64,000 nt of DNA. Source: Peromyscus leucopus (Eukaryota > Chordata > Mammalia > Rodentia > Cricetidae). Within the stretch, counting starts at the first letter, position 1. Every line of letters begins with the position of its first letter. The position numbers and the translations under genes were made by a program. Shown in pieces: positions 43,515-56,083 of this stretch. Location: NCBI RefSeq assembly GCF_004664715.2, contig NC_051068.1, forward strand, positions 49,946,953 to 50,010,952, written 5' to 3'. The notes under the pieces were generated by a model. It was not told where the DNA came from, did not search any database, and was given only the letters and a program-made list of their open reading frames with translations.

Positions 43515-43738
43515 TTCTGGGCCACTAAGATAGCTCAGCAACTAAAAGCATTTACCACTAAGCCTGATCACTTGAACTTGAATATCAACCTCTATATGGT
43601 GAAAGTAGAGAATCAACTCCCATAAGTTGCCCTCTCACCTCCACATGTGGTCAGGGGCACAAACATAAACACACACACACAAACATATACACACACCTTC
43701 ACACATACATGCACACAAAACACACACACACACAATAT
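43515..43738 (+). repeat. B3/B2-type SINE with CA-rich tail
   Basis: A tRNA-like head 'ccactaagatagctcagcaa', then 'aagcatttaccactaagcc', 'ctctcacctccacatgtgg', and a tail of interrupted CA units (43661-43738). Confidence 0.8.
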
Positions 43739-43930
43739 AATCAATCAATCTGAGGTATAACCTTAGAGAAGAGCAGTCTTCACCAGATGCAAATTCCAAA
43801 TTTACTGATGCTTTGATGCAAGACTTCCGGCTCTCTAGGATTGTGAAGAAATACACTTTTGTTCCTTATATTTAAAAACTAATTCTGATTATTTTGCATT
43901 CCAGGCATGTTAGGAAACATGAAAATATTA

Positions 43931-43971
<41 letters not shown>

Positions 43972-44861
43972 CATTAAAATTTATAGTTTAGTATAAATTT
44001 TAGTAGCTTTAAATGTACATATATACACATATTTACACATACATATTTAGTCATGATTTATTCACAAATAAATTTTATAAAATAAAAATAAAAACATTTT
44101 ATATTATCAGTGTAATATGAAGCCAAAAGTTAATAACAGGGAAATTTAAAACCACTCTTTATAGCAAACTTGCTCTTGGGTATACAGAAAGTACAAATTG
44201 AAATTACAGAATTAACTTTTAGAGCAAAAAAAAGAGTTGCTGTATTCCAGGTTCTTTGGCATGTAATTAGTAATTTCAGGGAAAAGTTTCGCCTTAAGAG
44301 AAATGACTCAGAAAGAGAGCAATTAAGTAAAATGTAAGGAATTGTCTTAGGAAGGGTGACATGTAGCTAAGAAACCCAAGGAAGAGTTGACATTTTATTC
44401 TGAAACAAATGGGTATGATTAAAACCACAAGTGATAGGAAGATGCTTATGCATATTATTAAGTATAAATTTGATTCAGAACACACTGATTCCATGTTAAT
44501 CTCTCAAGATAACACCACAGAAACATATTTGAATACTATTTGAACAAATGTTGAAAATAATTTAATTTCTAGTGTTACAAACAATGGATTAAAGGAAATC
44601 ACAATCATGAAGAAAAAGAATACAAGGTCAAATATATTAAAACAACACTTATAATAAATATAAATAAATCAGAAATAACTTTTGGTTAGGTTAATATAAG
44701 AGACAAATGATAAACTATTTCTAAACCACATCAAAACCTAAATATAATTTATTCTGATATGAAACTTACTATATTGATAAGTGGTATTACATATATATTT
44801 AGATGTCAGGGTTCATTACATATATTTTTTTCTTTTTTTAACCAATTACTGCAGTTTTAAA

Positions 44862-44863
<2 letters not shown>
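43739..44863. other. AT-rich DNA with a (TA)n run
   Basis: A (TA)n tract lies at 43934-43966. Otherwise no recognisable element or gene. Confidence 0.5.
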
Positions 44864-44909
<46 letters not shown>

Positions 44910-45226
44910 AAACCCAGACTGCGGTTTCCCATCCCTCCTCTCCTCATTTTCCCTCCATCTCCTCTCACCCCTGCCACCCTCCATCCACTCACTTCACCCT
45001 TATTTCTCTCAGAAAAGGGCAGGTCTCCCATGGTTATCAACCAAACATGGCATATGAAGTTGCAGTGGAGAGACTGGGACACTAACCCAGCCACGTAACC
45101 TACGACCTGTGACCTGTGATCTGTCTTGCTGGGGTAAAAGTGGCACAGAAATTGTAGGAATGGCCAGTCAATGAAGGGTCCAGCTTGAGAATCATACCAC
45201 AAGAGGCAGCCCACCCTTGTCAGTTT
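44864..45226 (-). mobile_element. L1 3'UTR fragment, probably 5'-inverted
   Basis: An (ATT)n run (44864-44907), probably an evolved A-tail in complement, leads into antisense L1 3'UTR ('aaccaaacatggcatatgaa' at about 45040). From about 45095 the text reads as L1 3'UTR in sense ('gtaaaagtggcacagaa', 'gaatggccagtcaatgaagg'). The switch in direction suggests twin priming. Flanking 'cagtttt' copies are too short to prove a duplication. Confidence 0.6.
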
Positions 45227-45399
45227 TCTTCACAGTGACAATATAATCTAGAAATTATTTTATTTCTGTAATATTAACTGTATTTCACACTTTTGATTGA
45301 AGGGTTCTACATTTCACAATCAACTCGAAATTAAAATCTTTCTCTATTTCTAATATAATTAATACATCATGAAGTATAAATCTACAACACTTCTGGGTT

Positions 45400-45770
45400 A
45401 TTGTGATTTGTATTTTTAATATGCCTCCCCTCAAAAAGCTTATGTATTGGAGAATTTTCCCCATCTGTTGCTATTTGGGAAAGAGACTGAAGACTTTAAG
45501 AGATGATATCTCATTGGAGGAAGACATATTTTATTGAGACTATGTCTTTGCAGGGCGTAATTGGACTCTGCTCCCTTCTCTCTGCTTCCCAGTTGTCTTG
45601 AGATAGCCTGTTTTCTTGCACCATGAGCTCTACACCATTTTATTCAGCTATCCTTCAGGCTCAGAGCAATGGAATCAAGTTGGCTGAAACAAAAATGAAC
45701 CTTTCTTTCTCTAAGTTGACTTTCTCAAATGTTTACTTATAATGATAACAAGTGACTAGTGCAAATATGA
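45400..45770 (+). repeat. Ancient interspersed repeat, family uncertain
   Basis: 'gcttatgtattggagaattt', 'ggaggaagacatatt' and 'gctgaaacaaaaatgaacc' resemble a widespread old mammalian repeat with a TTT..AATAAACC-like 3' end. I cannot assign the family. Confidence 0.4.
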
Positions 45771-46503
45771 AGCAGAATTAAATGCAAGCTCATGTGTTTA
45801 TACAATGTCAAGAAATATTAGAAAGTTTACTGTAGAGAATAGCTATTGCCTTTTAATATATCACTTTATATTAAACATTTTAAAATACATAAACATATTA
45901 TCCTTGCTGTAGTTTATATAAAGTACTTAAGGGGATGCTAATAGTAGGTGTGATAGTCTCCTATCGCCTAGTTGGGTGAATAATGTACTTTCTAAAGAAA
46001 ATGAGAACAGTGTTTATAAATAATTAAGTTTGTAGAAAAATGAGCTGCAGAAAATCTTAAATACGAACTGGCTTCATTTACAATGCTTGAAGTTAACTCA
46101 ATATAGTTACCATATTACCTACACGCCATCTGGTGCATCCAATAACAAAGTAAGAGTCCATCCGCATGATAATAAGACTGTCACCATTAAATCAATTTTT
46201 TTCAGAAGAAATTAGAAATGAAAATACAGTTTGAGTATAGCAAGCCAGATGTTCTCTCGTGAGTTCATGAAATTAGGAACCATATAAACCTGTAGAGTAA
46301 TTAAATGTATCATTGAAACTTATTGAACTTAAGATAAGCTTTGATTTAAGAGAATGTTCCCAACCATTTGAGTCTGTACATTTCTTCTTCTGTCTATAAG
46401 ATGAACTTAGTTTAGTTCTACTGAATAGTAATAGCTTAATAGTGAGTCAGACTACCAACATGGTTTATAAATATTTTATATGAAAGCTATGCATAGATAT
46501 TGT
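45771..46503. other. AT-rich unique DNA
   Basis: Nothing recognised. Confidence 0.4.
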
Positions 46504-46512
46504 AGAATAATC

Positions 46513-46690
46513 ATCTTTTTTTGTTTTTGTTTTTGTTTTTGATTTTGTTTTTCAAAACAGGGTTTCATTTTGTAGCTTTGTGCCTTTCCTGGAACTCACT
46601 CTGTAGGCCAGGCTGGTCTTGAACTCAAAGACCTGCCTCTGCCTCTTGAGTGCTAGAACTAAAGGCGTGAATCACCACCACCCCACTAGA
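46513..46690 (-). mobile_element. B1 SINE, antisense
   Basis: A T/G-rich (TTTTTG)n tail leads into 'aaaacagggtttcattttg' and ends 'cgtgaatcaccaccaccc'. The flanks share 'agaataatc' at 46504-46512 and 46691-46699, a likely short target duplication. Confidence 0.88.
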
Positions 46691-46699
46691 AGAATAATC

Positions 46700-47920
46700 T
46701 AAAACAGATGTTTGCATTTAAAATAAAACATATTAAAAATAATTATATTTCGGAACAAAATAAATATATTAAAAGAAAAATTGTGTCAAGTTGAATTTAA
46801 TTGCTGTCAATATGTAAACATGAATAATATGAGAAACTTCATTCAAACTGGTCTTCAAGGGAGCTTCATAATAGGTTTTATACCTTAATGGTATTTATAA
46901 TACTATGTAATATCGAAGAATAAGGAAAAATGTAATTTCAAATACTTAAAATTTACATATCTTTTCAAAATATATTCTATGTAAGAAATATTTATTTTGA
47001 AACATCACTAGTAACCACAAGCTTGACATTAATTAACTCCTAATCACATATTGGAGGCAAAATTTAATGATTTCAACACAGAGATTTTACAGTTAATTTA
47101 CTTGCATAATATGTATATTTGCAAATATTTATAAATTTGCATTAATAATATAAATAAACTGATTATTTTTAGGTTAATACAGTGGTGGTATAGGTATTAA
47201 AACAAAAATTGTTTAAGTTGTTTCATAAATTTAAAAACATGAAAATCATGTGTTTCTCTATTTTTCATATTGATTGATAATAAATTTAACTGCTGTGACC
47301 AAATGTTTATACAAAATATTGATCTGTGAATTAATAGGCTAAATAGCATTCTATATTTATATAAAATTGTGTGATGTTGTTAGACACAAAGGTTATAAAT
47401 TTAATACTGGTTTCTCAAACTTCATTCACTGAGAGAAATCCTATATGAAGAGATTTAACATTCCTATGGATGTAGAAACATTTACATGGGAATGGATTAA
47501 AATATCAGTACATTCCTATTGGTAGTTTGCAATTTCCACAAGTATCAAAAGTTGTAAACTGTTTGGTTTTCATTTTTGTCAACTTTTATGTTTAAAACTG
47601 TTAGTTTAAAATGTAGCTTGTGTTTTTATAAAATGCTATGATTAAAATATTTTAAAATAGTAACTCTAAACTTTATAGGCTCTAAAATAAAACCCCAAAA
47701 CAGCAATTTCAGCTGCAAGCACTTCCAGGGATAATTTTCATGAAAGTTGGCGGAAAATTAAAAGACAAACACTGGCAGTTTTCCAGATCTACTATCTATT
47801 ATGACACCCCAAAGACAATACTGGAAGATAAGTAATGTTTATCTTTCATAGCTAATTACTCAACTGCCTCTATAGACTATCACTTTAAATCTGAGCAATA
47901 TTTGAACTTTAAAAAAAATT
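46700..47920. other. 1.2 kb AT-rich unique DNA
   Basis: No recognisable repeat, RNA or coding feature. Confidence 0.45.
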
Positions 47921-47969
47921 AGTGTGTGTGTGTGCATGCACACGTGTGTGTGTGTGTGTCTGTTTGTGT
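47921..47969. repeat. (TG)n microsatellite, interrupted
   Basis: Two TG runs around 'catgcacacg', giving an imperfect inverted arrangement of TG and CA. Confidence 0.9.
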
Positions 47970-48099
47970 AACATATGCAAGTACATACATATGTGTGTAC
48001 CTGTGAACTATGTTTCAGTTGTCTTTGTCTGTACCTTGGTCCCTTGGTACCTTGGTGCTCACTGCTGGAATGACAGACTAGTGCAGTTCACTCTCTATT

Positions 48100-48250
48100 C
48101 CCTCCATCTCAGTTTTCCATTCCTGACATTAGTGGCACAGACACAGGCCACCATCCCAGATTTTTTACATAAAGACTGGGGATTTGAATCGCAGTCCTGG
48201 TGTTTGCACATAAGTACTCTATCTATTGAGCCATATTTTCACTCTATAAA
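48100..48250 (-). repeat. Possible B2/B3 SINE fragment, antisense
   Basis: 'ctggggatttgaatcgcagt' and 'tctatctattgagccatat' recall the complement of a tRNA-derived SINE head. Divergence makes this weak. Confidence 0.4.
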
Positions 48251-50275
48251 AATTTCTTTTATCTGGTCAAAGCTATGATCATTTATCTTTCATACTTTTC
48301 TTTTTGATGTGTCTGGATGAGGAAAACTTTAGTTTTGATGGTAACGATATTTTTAAAACAAAACCAACCAGACATAGTTTATTTACTCATCCTGTTAACT
48401 CTGTTTTTGTTTGTAATGAAACTGTAACACTGCAAACAGTAGCTGCACAATATGTCTCCTATTGTTTTAATACCTAATTAATGCTAAAATCCCTTTCCTC
48501 GTGTTAGGAGAAAGTTTTGGTATAACAAATGAGTAGAAGATACGTGTCTCATATATATGTCATATATGACATTTTCACTTACATGCTCCATTAAGTATGC
48601 AAAATTGATAGGTAACTGAAACCATCAAAATACTTGGTTTCGTTCTATGTTTATTTCTGTGTATCCTCCTTGTATTGTCCAGATTTCAGCTATTACAATG
48701 CAATACATGATATATTGGATGTGTGCAAATAAAAGGTTAATTTTGGTTCAGAATCCTTTTCTTTTCAGATTTAGTAGTCTCTGTTACATTAAAAATCTCA
48801 TGAATATAGCACTAAATGATAGAAGTATGTGGTTGATCTCACCAGTAATTTACTAAGAAACAAAATGAAAAAATTTAGACAATCAGTTCTTTATAATCCC
48901 ACGCAGAGGATGTATACCCATTAACCTAAGGAACAACAACAGTCATCCCCTTCTAAAACTCCACATCACTTCACAAGAGACATTCCTGTACAAAAGTATA
49001 CCCCAGTGCCCTTGTGAATGGCAATATTATAACCCATGAGGTGAGGTTATGTGCTTACAGTCAATCACTTTGCAGAAAACTCATCAAATCAATAACATCC
49101 CACCCTGATGTGCTCCTAATAGTACTCCTGTAAACTTAGGATGGGAAATGCACCAGTTTCATTAAAGGCGATGTAATACTTTAATTGCTCAATTATTGCT
49201 CAGAATTTCAAGTTCAAATTTGCCAAAGTGATTTAAGACAAATAAAAACAAGATGAACCAACAAGATAATTAGTACTTATAATTCCAAAAGATAGGGATA
49301 GAAAATTAGGAGAACGCAATAGACCTAAGCTATGAACGAAACCTAGCAACCATTACTGCTTTCACGTCCAGAATCTAGGACACAGTGTGGCTTGGTAAGT
49401 TCCCCAGTGCCACACCACTATATGTCCTATGGCTTTTGTATAGACCACACAGTTGCTTTCTTGGGCAATTTTCCTTGCTTCCTGAAACTTCCCTTGATAG
49501 GCAGTCCATACTGTTACCATCTTCCATAGGTCCTGATTATACTTTTATGTTTATTGTCCTGCTGAGAAATATTTTGAGATCTCTGACCACATAACACATC
49601 ATTTGTACTCATAGTATTTTCGTTGAAATCTCCGTGGAAGCCTCCATGAATTGATAAGCCTGAAAAATATGCGCACCTGAAAAATCATCACAAGTGTCAT
49701 ACCACAAGTATAATTTAAAATCTGGTCTTGTAATAATTCCAGCTTTTTTCTCAAGACTGCTGTGGTTCTCCGATGCTTTATAGTTATATATAAAGTTAGA
49801 CTTCTTATTTTGTTATGACTTCCACTAGTATTTTGAGGATCATTGAAACAAATATGTATATCACTTTTGTGTAATATGGACTTTAAAAAATATGTTCCTT
49901 CTATTCCATGAATGCCACATATCTTTCCATTTTTCTGTCCTACTTATTTATTATGTGTTGCATGTTTTTTTTTAATGAAGTCTTTCATTTCCTTGTTTTT
50001 TTAAAAATATGTTTCTACAGATTTTACAGCTAGGTACAGAATTTCTTGCTTTGCTTTTCAACAAATTGGCCATTAATATATAAAGCTCTAGTATTTTGAA
50101 TGTTGATTTTCTATTTTTTTTTTGGTTTTATTAAACTTCTTCATCAGTTATAAGAGATTATAGTGGATACTTATGATTACTGTATGGAAAATGTCATTTT
50201 AAACCAGAGTGCAATTGGTTATTCTTTACAAATAGTGATAAGGAATTTAGAATTACCTAGGAGAGCTAGTACTAG
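48251..50275. other. 2 kb unique DNA
   Basis: No recognisable gene or repeat. It includes the 14-bp palindrome 'tgtcatatatgaca' at about 48557. Short reading frames at 48647 and 49385 carry no known motif. Confidence 0.45.
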
Positions 50276-50640
50276 GTGTGGTCATTTGAATCAAAATGGC
50301 CCCCATAGGTCCAAAGAGAGCAGCTGTATTAGGAAGTGTGGCCTTGTTAGAGTAGATGTGGCCTTGTTGGAGAAAGTGTGTCACTGGGGTAGGCTTTGAG
50401 GTTTCAGATGCTCAAGCCAGTACAGTGTCTTCCTCTTTCTCTGCTGCCTGCAAATATAGATATAGAACACTCACCTACCTCTCCAAAGATGTGTGTGCAT
50501 GCATGTGTTCATGCTTCTCACCATGACAATAACCAACTAAACCTCTGAACTTCTAAGCCTGCCCTAATTAAATGGTTTCCTTTATAAAAGTTGCTATTCT
50601 CATGGTGTCTTTCACAGCCATGTCATAGAAACCTTAACTA
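50276..50640 (+). repeat. Unnamed rodent interspersed repeat, copy 3
   Basis: The best preserved of the three copies: 'gatgtggccttgttggag', 'gtgtgtcactggggtagg', 'accatgacaataacc', 'ctaattaaatggtttcctt' and 'cttaactaaagtac'. The same order is seen at 7083-7440 and, in complement, at 42183-42545. Confidence 0.7.
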
Positions 50641-50945
50641 AAGTACTAGGTCTGTGTGTGTACTAATAGTTTTAGATAGGACTTACTGAGGCCAATGTGG
50701 GTGGCATCAGAAAGACTAGGCTCCTAGATTAAATAATAGAAAAGAATGAGCTGACAACTAGCTTTCAACTTTCATTTCTTCCAGAACATAGAAAAAACTG
50801 TGATAAAGCACCTTGTTGTTATCTTACAACATACCTTTCATAATGGACTAAACCCTCAGACAACAATCCAAATAAACTCTTTACTCCCTTAAGTTTGATT
50901 GTTAGGTATTTTATCTAGCAATAAGACAAAATAACTAGTAGCAGA
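50641..50945 (+). repeat. Ancient repeat fragment adjoining copy 3
   Basis: 'cataatggactaaacc', 'ccaaataaactctttact' and 'ttaggtattttatctagca' follow the 3'-end order of old interspersed repeats of the type seen at 45400-45770. Assignment is tentative. Confidence 0.35.
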
Positions 50946-53930
50946 ACACTGTTTTTGAAAAATTGTACTTTTGTTGTGTATGTCTAACCATGTTGACTAT
51001 AGACCCTTAAAATTGGATTAAGGGATAAATGTGGAAGATTTGGGGCCTCTTGCCTAGAGAAGTCCTAGTGTGCAGTAATAAAACATTAATGGCCACTCTG
51101 TGGGTGAATGAGTAGAAGACCAGAAAGTTGATTGAAATGTGATAAGTGAAGATATGTCTTAAGGAGTTTCATGTGGAATAAGGCTCTATCTATAACTGAC
51201 CTAGAGTCAGTTCATATATTATTCTGTCCAAGAATCTTATGCATACTGACTACATCTTGAGAACTCAATTGAGGTCATAATGTGTAACTTATTTGTTTGG
51301 CAGAAGAACTTCAAGACAGCATAGCATTCAAATTATACTATTGCCCACTACTCTTACCCAAATTTACAGTGTGAGAGTTCAGGAAGAAGAGCAGAAAGAC
51401 AGAGTCTGTAGTTAGGCAAGGAAAAGAGCTTATAAATTAAGCCAAGTTGTTAACAATGAGAGAGAATACAAAGAACGCATAAAAATTAGAGAGTAGTGCA
51501 ATTAACAGAACTAAAGTAGAGCTCTCTCAAGCCCAATGCCCTCCACCCACATTGAAGACTCTTAGTTGTGAAAATTTATATTCCTTTGAAAGGAGAGTCT
51601 AAACTAAAAATACTGCAAAGGGATTCCTTGCTCCAAAACTGCAGCATGGAGTTAGTGACATGGGCATCTTTGGGCTTTCTGTCTAGCCCATCTTTTTGGA
51701 TTGGTGAGATGCAGTGAGAACATGCCCCAGTAAAAGATGCTACAAGTAACCAAAGAAGGCAACTGACATTTGGCCTGTAAATGAACACACTCAACTACCT
51801 GGAAGGCCCCATACACACACACAGAAGGTGGGGAAGGGAAGCAGAGAATGAGAATATTTTTTTTCTTCTTGATTTGGTCTGTTGAAATTAGAAAATACAT
51901 TTTTATTTCATTAATTGAATTTATTATTTCCAAGATTTTGGTTCATTTTTAATATTTCTCTTCATTAAATTTCTCATCAACATAGTCATTTTGCATTTCA
52001 TTGAAGTGCTTTTGCATTCTTTTGCATTTCAATGTGCTTCCTCGGGGTCATTATTTTAAATTCCTTTTCAAGTATATTGTAATTACTTTTAATACAAGGT
52101 CCAATCCTTGAGAATAATTGAGGTCATGTAAAGATGTCACGGATCCTTCATTTGTATGTTCTTGATGTTCTGCAATGATGTCTACATATTTGAAGTTATG
52201 CAATGTTTCTTCCAAACTAATGGCATAGATTTCATAGTCATTTTTTGCTGTGAGCATTTAGATAGTTCACAGGAACTTGCTTGTATATGTATATTGGCTT
52301 TGTTTATTAGTAGGTGTGTTGTCTTTTCTTATTGTTGTGCATGAAAATATCCTATTCAATGAGATTTCTTCATCTCTAACCAACATTATCAGACTCTGAA
52401 TGAATGCGTGGTCTGACTGCAGATATTTGTTAAATAGTGATTTCCTTTTTTAATGAATAAGATCCACAAGGGAGATGTGACATGGAGCAAACAGCAGTGA
52501 ATGCTGATGCTTGTAGATATTGGCATCATGTGAAAAACATAGGTTTCAGAGAAAATTTTTCACAGGAATTGAAGAAATGGGTACCAATCTCTGTGACACA
52601 GTAGATATCAAAAGTGTTGTTGGAACTGTTGACTGTTCAGAGGTTTGTCTTGAGGTGTAACTGTAGTTGGAATGAATCCATCGAGACATGGCTCACAGAG
52701 AAATTTGTCCTCAAGTTTAACAGAGGGAAGTCATGGTGGCTGTAATGCTCGCCATAGCACAATGAAATAAGCCAAAGAGACGAGTTTCCATGGTTGCCAC
52801 AGTGATAGTCTATTAGTGGCTACAAGAACCACAGTTTATGGCTAAGGGATATGAAAAACCTGTGTCCTGTTTTCTCATAGAGGCAGTTGTCAATGACAAT
52901 GAAAACTATGGTAATGGAAACTGACACACTGATTGCATAGGACACATAATGATGCCTCTTTGGGCTTTGTATGGGTAACAGCAGAGAACTTTGCCATAGT
53001 TTTATAAGTGTCAGGTGTGGGGTCAGTAGACAAATTATTAAGTTCATGGAGGTGATAGGATAAGTTATCCTTGCCATAAATGTAATTCGTCTCCTATGCT
53101 AGGACACCTATTTCTTGTGGTACATGAAATATATTAGTTCATACTTGAAAGGCATGGTGTACACATACTTTTAAGTTTATAGCTTGCTGTCTGACTCTAT
53201 TGGGCCATTGTGGGGCTCCATGGATGGGGGCTTAATAGACCCTGAGGCAAGATGAGATGTAACAATTACTCCAGTCTCAAGATGGCACCAAGATGTAACA
53301 ACTTAAGTTCTGTGCATTGGGGGAGGCTGTGATGTGTGTTTCCTCTCTGAAGCAGAGTACATACATAATTCAAGCATCTCACTGAACTGGATTGAGAGAC
53401 TCTGAAAATGGCAGAAGTACCTCCTAGTTGCAACTGTTACTTTATTCTGGTGATGGAGGCTGGGGAGGATGTTACAGAGAGAAGTTATCTCCTCTTAGGT
53501 ATCTGTGTCTAAGTTAGAAATGTTGCATTAATCTATGCTATGTAACATAATTTCTCTTTGTGTACAGCCTCTCTACCTCCTTCTTGCTGAGTCCCAGTCT
53601 ACTTTGTAGGTCACTCTGCCTCAGACTCTCATTTATTTGTTACCATTGCTGCTTTTTGTACAGGAAGCAAGTGTTGTTCCTGTCCATTTATCCAAGCTGG
53701 ATGCCTTTTCTATGTTACTTTTAGGTTTCTTCACCGTGTTGTTAACATTAGAAAGGGACTACAGATACTAAAGCAGCATTTTTGTTACTGAGGTTCTAAA
53801 GATAACATAATCATTGAATATTTTGTTCTGTGAACAGAACACATTACTAATAAAGAAAATTTCATTTAAAAACTCATGGAAATATGTTGTTTTTTAAAGG
53901 AGCAGAATGTTATGCCCCCACCCCCAAATC
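50946..53930. other. 3 kb unique DNA, nothing firmly recognised
   Basis: The 68-codon minus frame at 52051-52257 and the 85-codon one at 52820-53077 have no known motif. The stretch around 51900-52800 has T-rich text vaguely like very old antisense L1, but I could not anchor it. Confidence 0.4.
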
Positions 53931-53938
53931 TGTAAGTC

Positions 53939-54161
53939 CACTGGCTTTCAACCAGTGGGTCATGACCTCTTTGGGGGTTGAATGACCTTTTCACATGGAG
54001 TCACCTAAGACCTTCAGAAAACACAAATATTTACATTATATTTCATAAAAGTAACAAAATTAGTTATGAAATAGTAACAAAAATAATTGTATGGTCGGGG
54101 TCAACACAACATGAGGAACTGTGTTAAAGAGCTACAGCACTAAGAAGGTTGGGAACCGCTG
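53939..54161 (-). mobile_element. hAT-type MITE (URR1-like) with 8-bp duplication
   Basis: Terminal inverted repeats are 'cactggctttcaacc' on the left and 'ggttgggaaccgctg' on the right, derivatives of the CAGTGGTTCTCAACC type. The internal 'gtggtcatgacctctttggg'-like and 'catgaggaactgtgttaaag' segments fit the rodent URR1 non-autonomous element. The flanks 'tgtaagtc' (53931-53938) and 'tgtaaatc' (54162-54169) are an 8-bp duplication with one change, as hAT transposases make. It has no coding capacity. Confidence 0.85.
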
Positions 54162-54177
54162 TGTAAATCCATTGAAA

Positions 54178-54179
<2 letters not shown>

Positions 54180-54227
<48 letters not shown>

Positions 54228-54236
54228 CGCGCGCGC
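54180..54236. repeat. (GT)n followed by (CG)n
   Basis: About 23 GT units run into 'ctcgcgcgcgc'. The tract is almost wholly alternating purine and pyrimidine. Confidence 0.95.
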
Positions 54237-55311
54237 AGTGTGGCGGTGTACATAAACATGCACACGTAAGCCTCCTACTGGCTGTTTCTCTAAAATATCT
54301 GATGGAGCAGTTAAGTCTCCAGTAGTATAAAAATATTGAACAATGCTGTGAACACATAAGAAGGTAATTCATTTGACCATTGTTGCTCTGTGGTATTAGA
54401 AAAAGTAATGAACTTTTAAACTAGACCTTACAAGGACATACTACTTAAGTTTTCTTGAAGGGACTATAGGAAACGTTTTCCTGAATTATAGAAGTGAAAA
54501 CTATGTAAACAGCTACTTGACGGTGTTTGGAATATATTGAGAGCTCAATACTTGTCACTCTTAAACTTTAAAACATTCAGAAAAAATAAATCTAGTTTGG
54601 ACAATGTGTCCATAAATGTCTTCACTACAGCCATTTTTAGAAATTTTCTGGCTCAATTATCACAGAAAAAAATACTCAAGGTGAGCACAAAGAGAATTTT
54701 TTAAGAGCTAGTTGACATTTGGATTACTGAAAAATATTTCTGTAGAAATCATATATTTGACCTATTTTCTTAATATAGCAAACCATTTGGTCTGATAATA
54801 AATAATACATGCAATGCTGACATGTAGACAAGAGTAAAAACTGGCACACTCTATACTAGAACTACCCAGTGACATCACTGGCCAGAAATATTGATTCAAT
54901 TATAAGCAAGTAAAACAGGTATTAGTTTTTTTATTGACCTGATACATCTACTCTGTCCTTGACATTTGAGATGCAAACCATTCATTTGCTCTCATTTCTG
55001 AGCATATATCCTTCTAACATATCTTGTGATAGCTCTAAAATATGGAAAACAGTTTATCAAAATAATGTGGAAGTTGGGAATCCAAAGAAGCATCACTGAA
55101 CAAAGGGTTTATATACAAAGCACACTTAAAGGAAGATATACTTTGTCAACATCAGTGTTAAAATTTTAAAATATATGATCTTATAGAAAATACCCACAGA
55201 GAGATACCTGATCTTTAAGATGCAAAATTATGAAAAATGAAGGTTTTATAATTAACAGGGTTTTCCTTATAAATTACACTTTACTTTCCCCTGTCATATT
55301 ATTTCTGTTTC
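54237..55311. other. 1.1 kb unique DNA
   Basis: Nothing recognised. Confidence 0.45.
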
Positions 55312-55339
55312 CTGAATCTTAGCTTTTTCTTTTTCTTTT

Positions 55340-55490
55340 TTTTTTTTTTTTCGAGACAGGGTCTCTCTGTGTAGCTTTGCACCTTTCCTGGAACTCACTT
55401 GGTAGCCCAGGCTGGCCTCGAACTCACAGAGATCCGCCTGGTTCTGCCTCCCGAGTGCTAGGATTAAAGGTGTGCGCCACCGCTGCCCGG
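55340..55490 (-). mobile_element. Young B1 SINE, antisense, 16-bp target duplication
   Basis: A full-length antisense B1 runs from 'tcgagacagggtctctctg' to 'gccaccgctgcccgg'. 'ctgaatcttagctttt' flanks it at 55312-55327 and 55491-55506 without mismatch. It resembles the copies at 12976 and 25190-25516. Confidence 0.95.
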
Positions 55491-55669
55491 CTGAATCTTA
55501 GCTTTTATTCTGGAAACTTTTCTATTTTATTGTTGGGCAAAGGCCCAAAGACCACTGAACAAGATCAGAGTCCAAATTTGAGAATCTTTACTAAACTGGC
55601 GACTGCCTGGAAAAAAAACAACAACAGATATCACAGAGCAGGTCCACATCTTTCTGCAAGAAGCTTCTA

Positions 55670-56083
55670 ATGCTAAATGAATCTCATTTTTTCTTTATTA
55701 AGAAATTTTCTACTCACTCTACACACCACCCACAAATCACACCTCCTCCCTCCTCCCATCCCCCAGCCCTCTCTTCCAAGCCACCCCACATTCCCACCTC
55801 TCCCAAACCAAGGTCTCCCATGGGGAGTCAGCAGATCACTGCATGCTGAGCCTAGGCAGGTCCAAGTCCCTTCCCAGTGCACCAAGGCTGCGCAAGGCGT
55901 CACACCGCAGGTATCGGATCCCCAAAAGCCTGCCCATGCACCAGGGATGGATCCCGATTCCCCTGCCTGCGTGCTCCCCAAACAGTTCGAGCCAAACAAC
56001 TGGCCCTATCCAGAGGGCCTTATCCAGTCCCATCGGGGCTCCACAGTCGCTAGTCTGCACTATAACATTCTTGTTGGCAGCTG
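55670..56083 (-). mobile_element. L1 3'UTR fragment, antisense
   Basis: From 'ttctttattaagaaattttc' (A-tail side) through the pyrimidine-rich 'cctcctccctcctcccatcc' to 'ggggctccacagtcgctag'. The complement reads as L1 3'UTR with the G-rich tract. Overlapping open frames on both strands here are translations of the 3'UTR, not genes. A target duplication was not found. Confidence 0.82.

Noticed and set aside
51890..53060. Possible very old antisense L1
   Set aside because: T-rich text is suggestive, but I found no ordered motif that ties it to L1.
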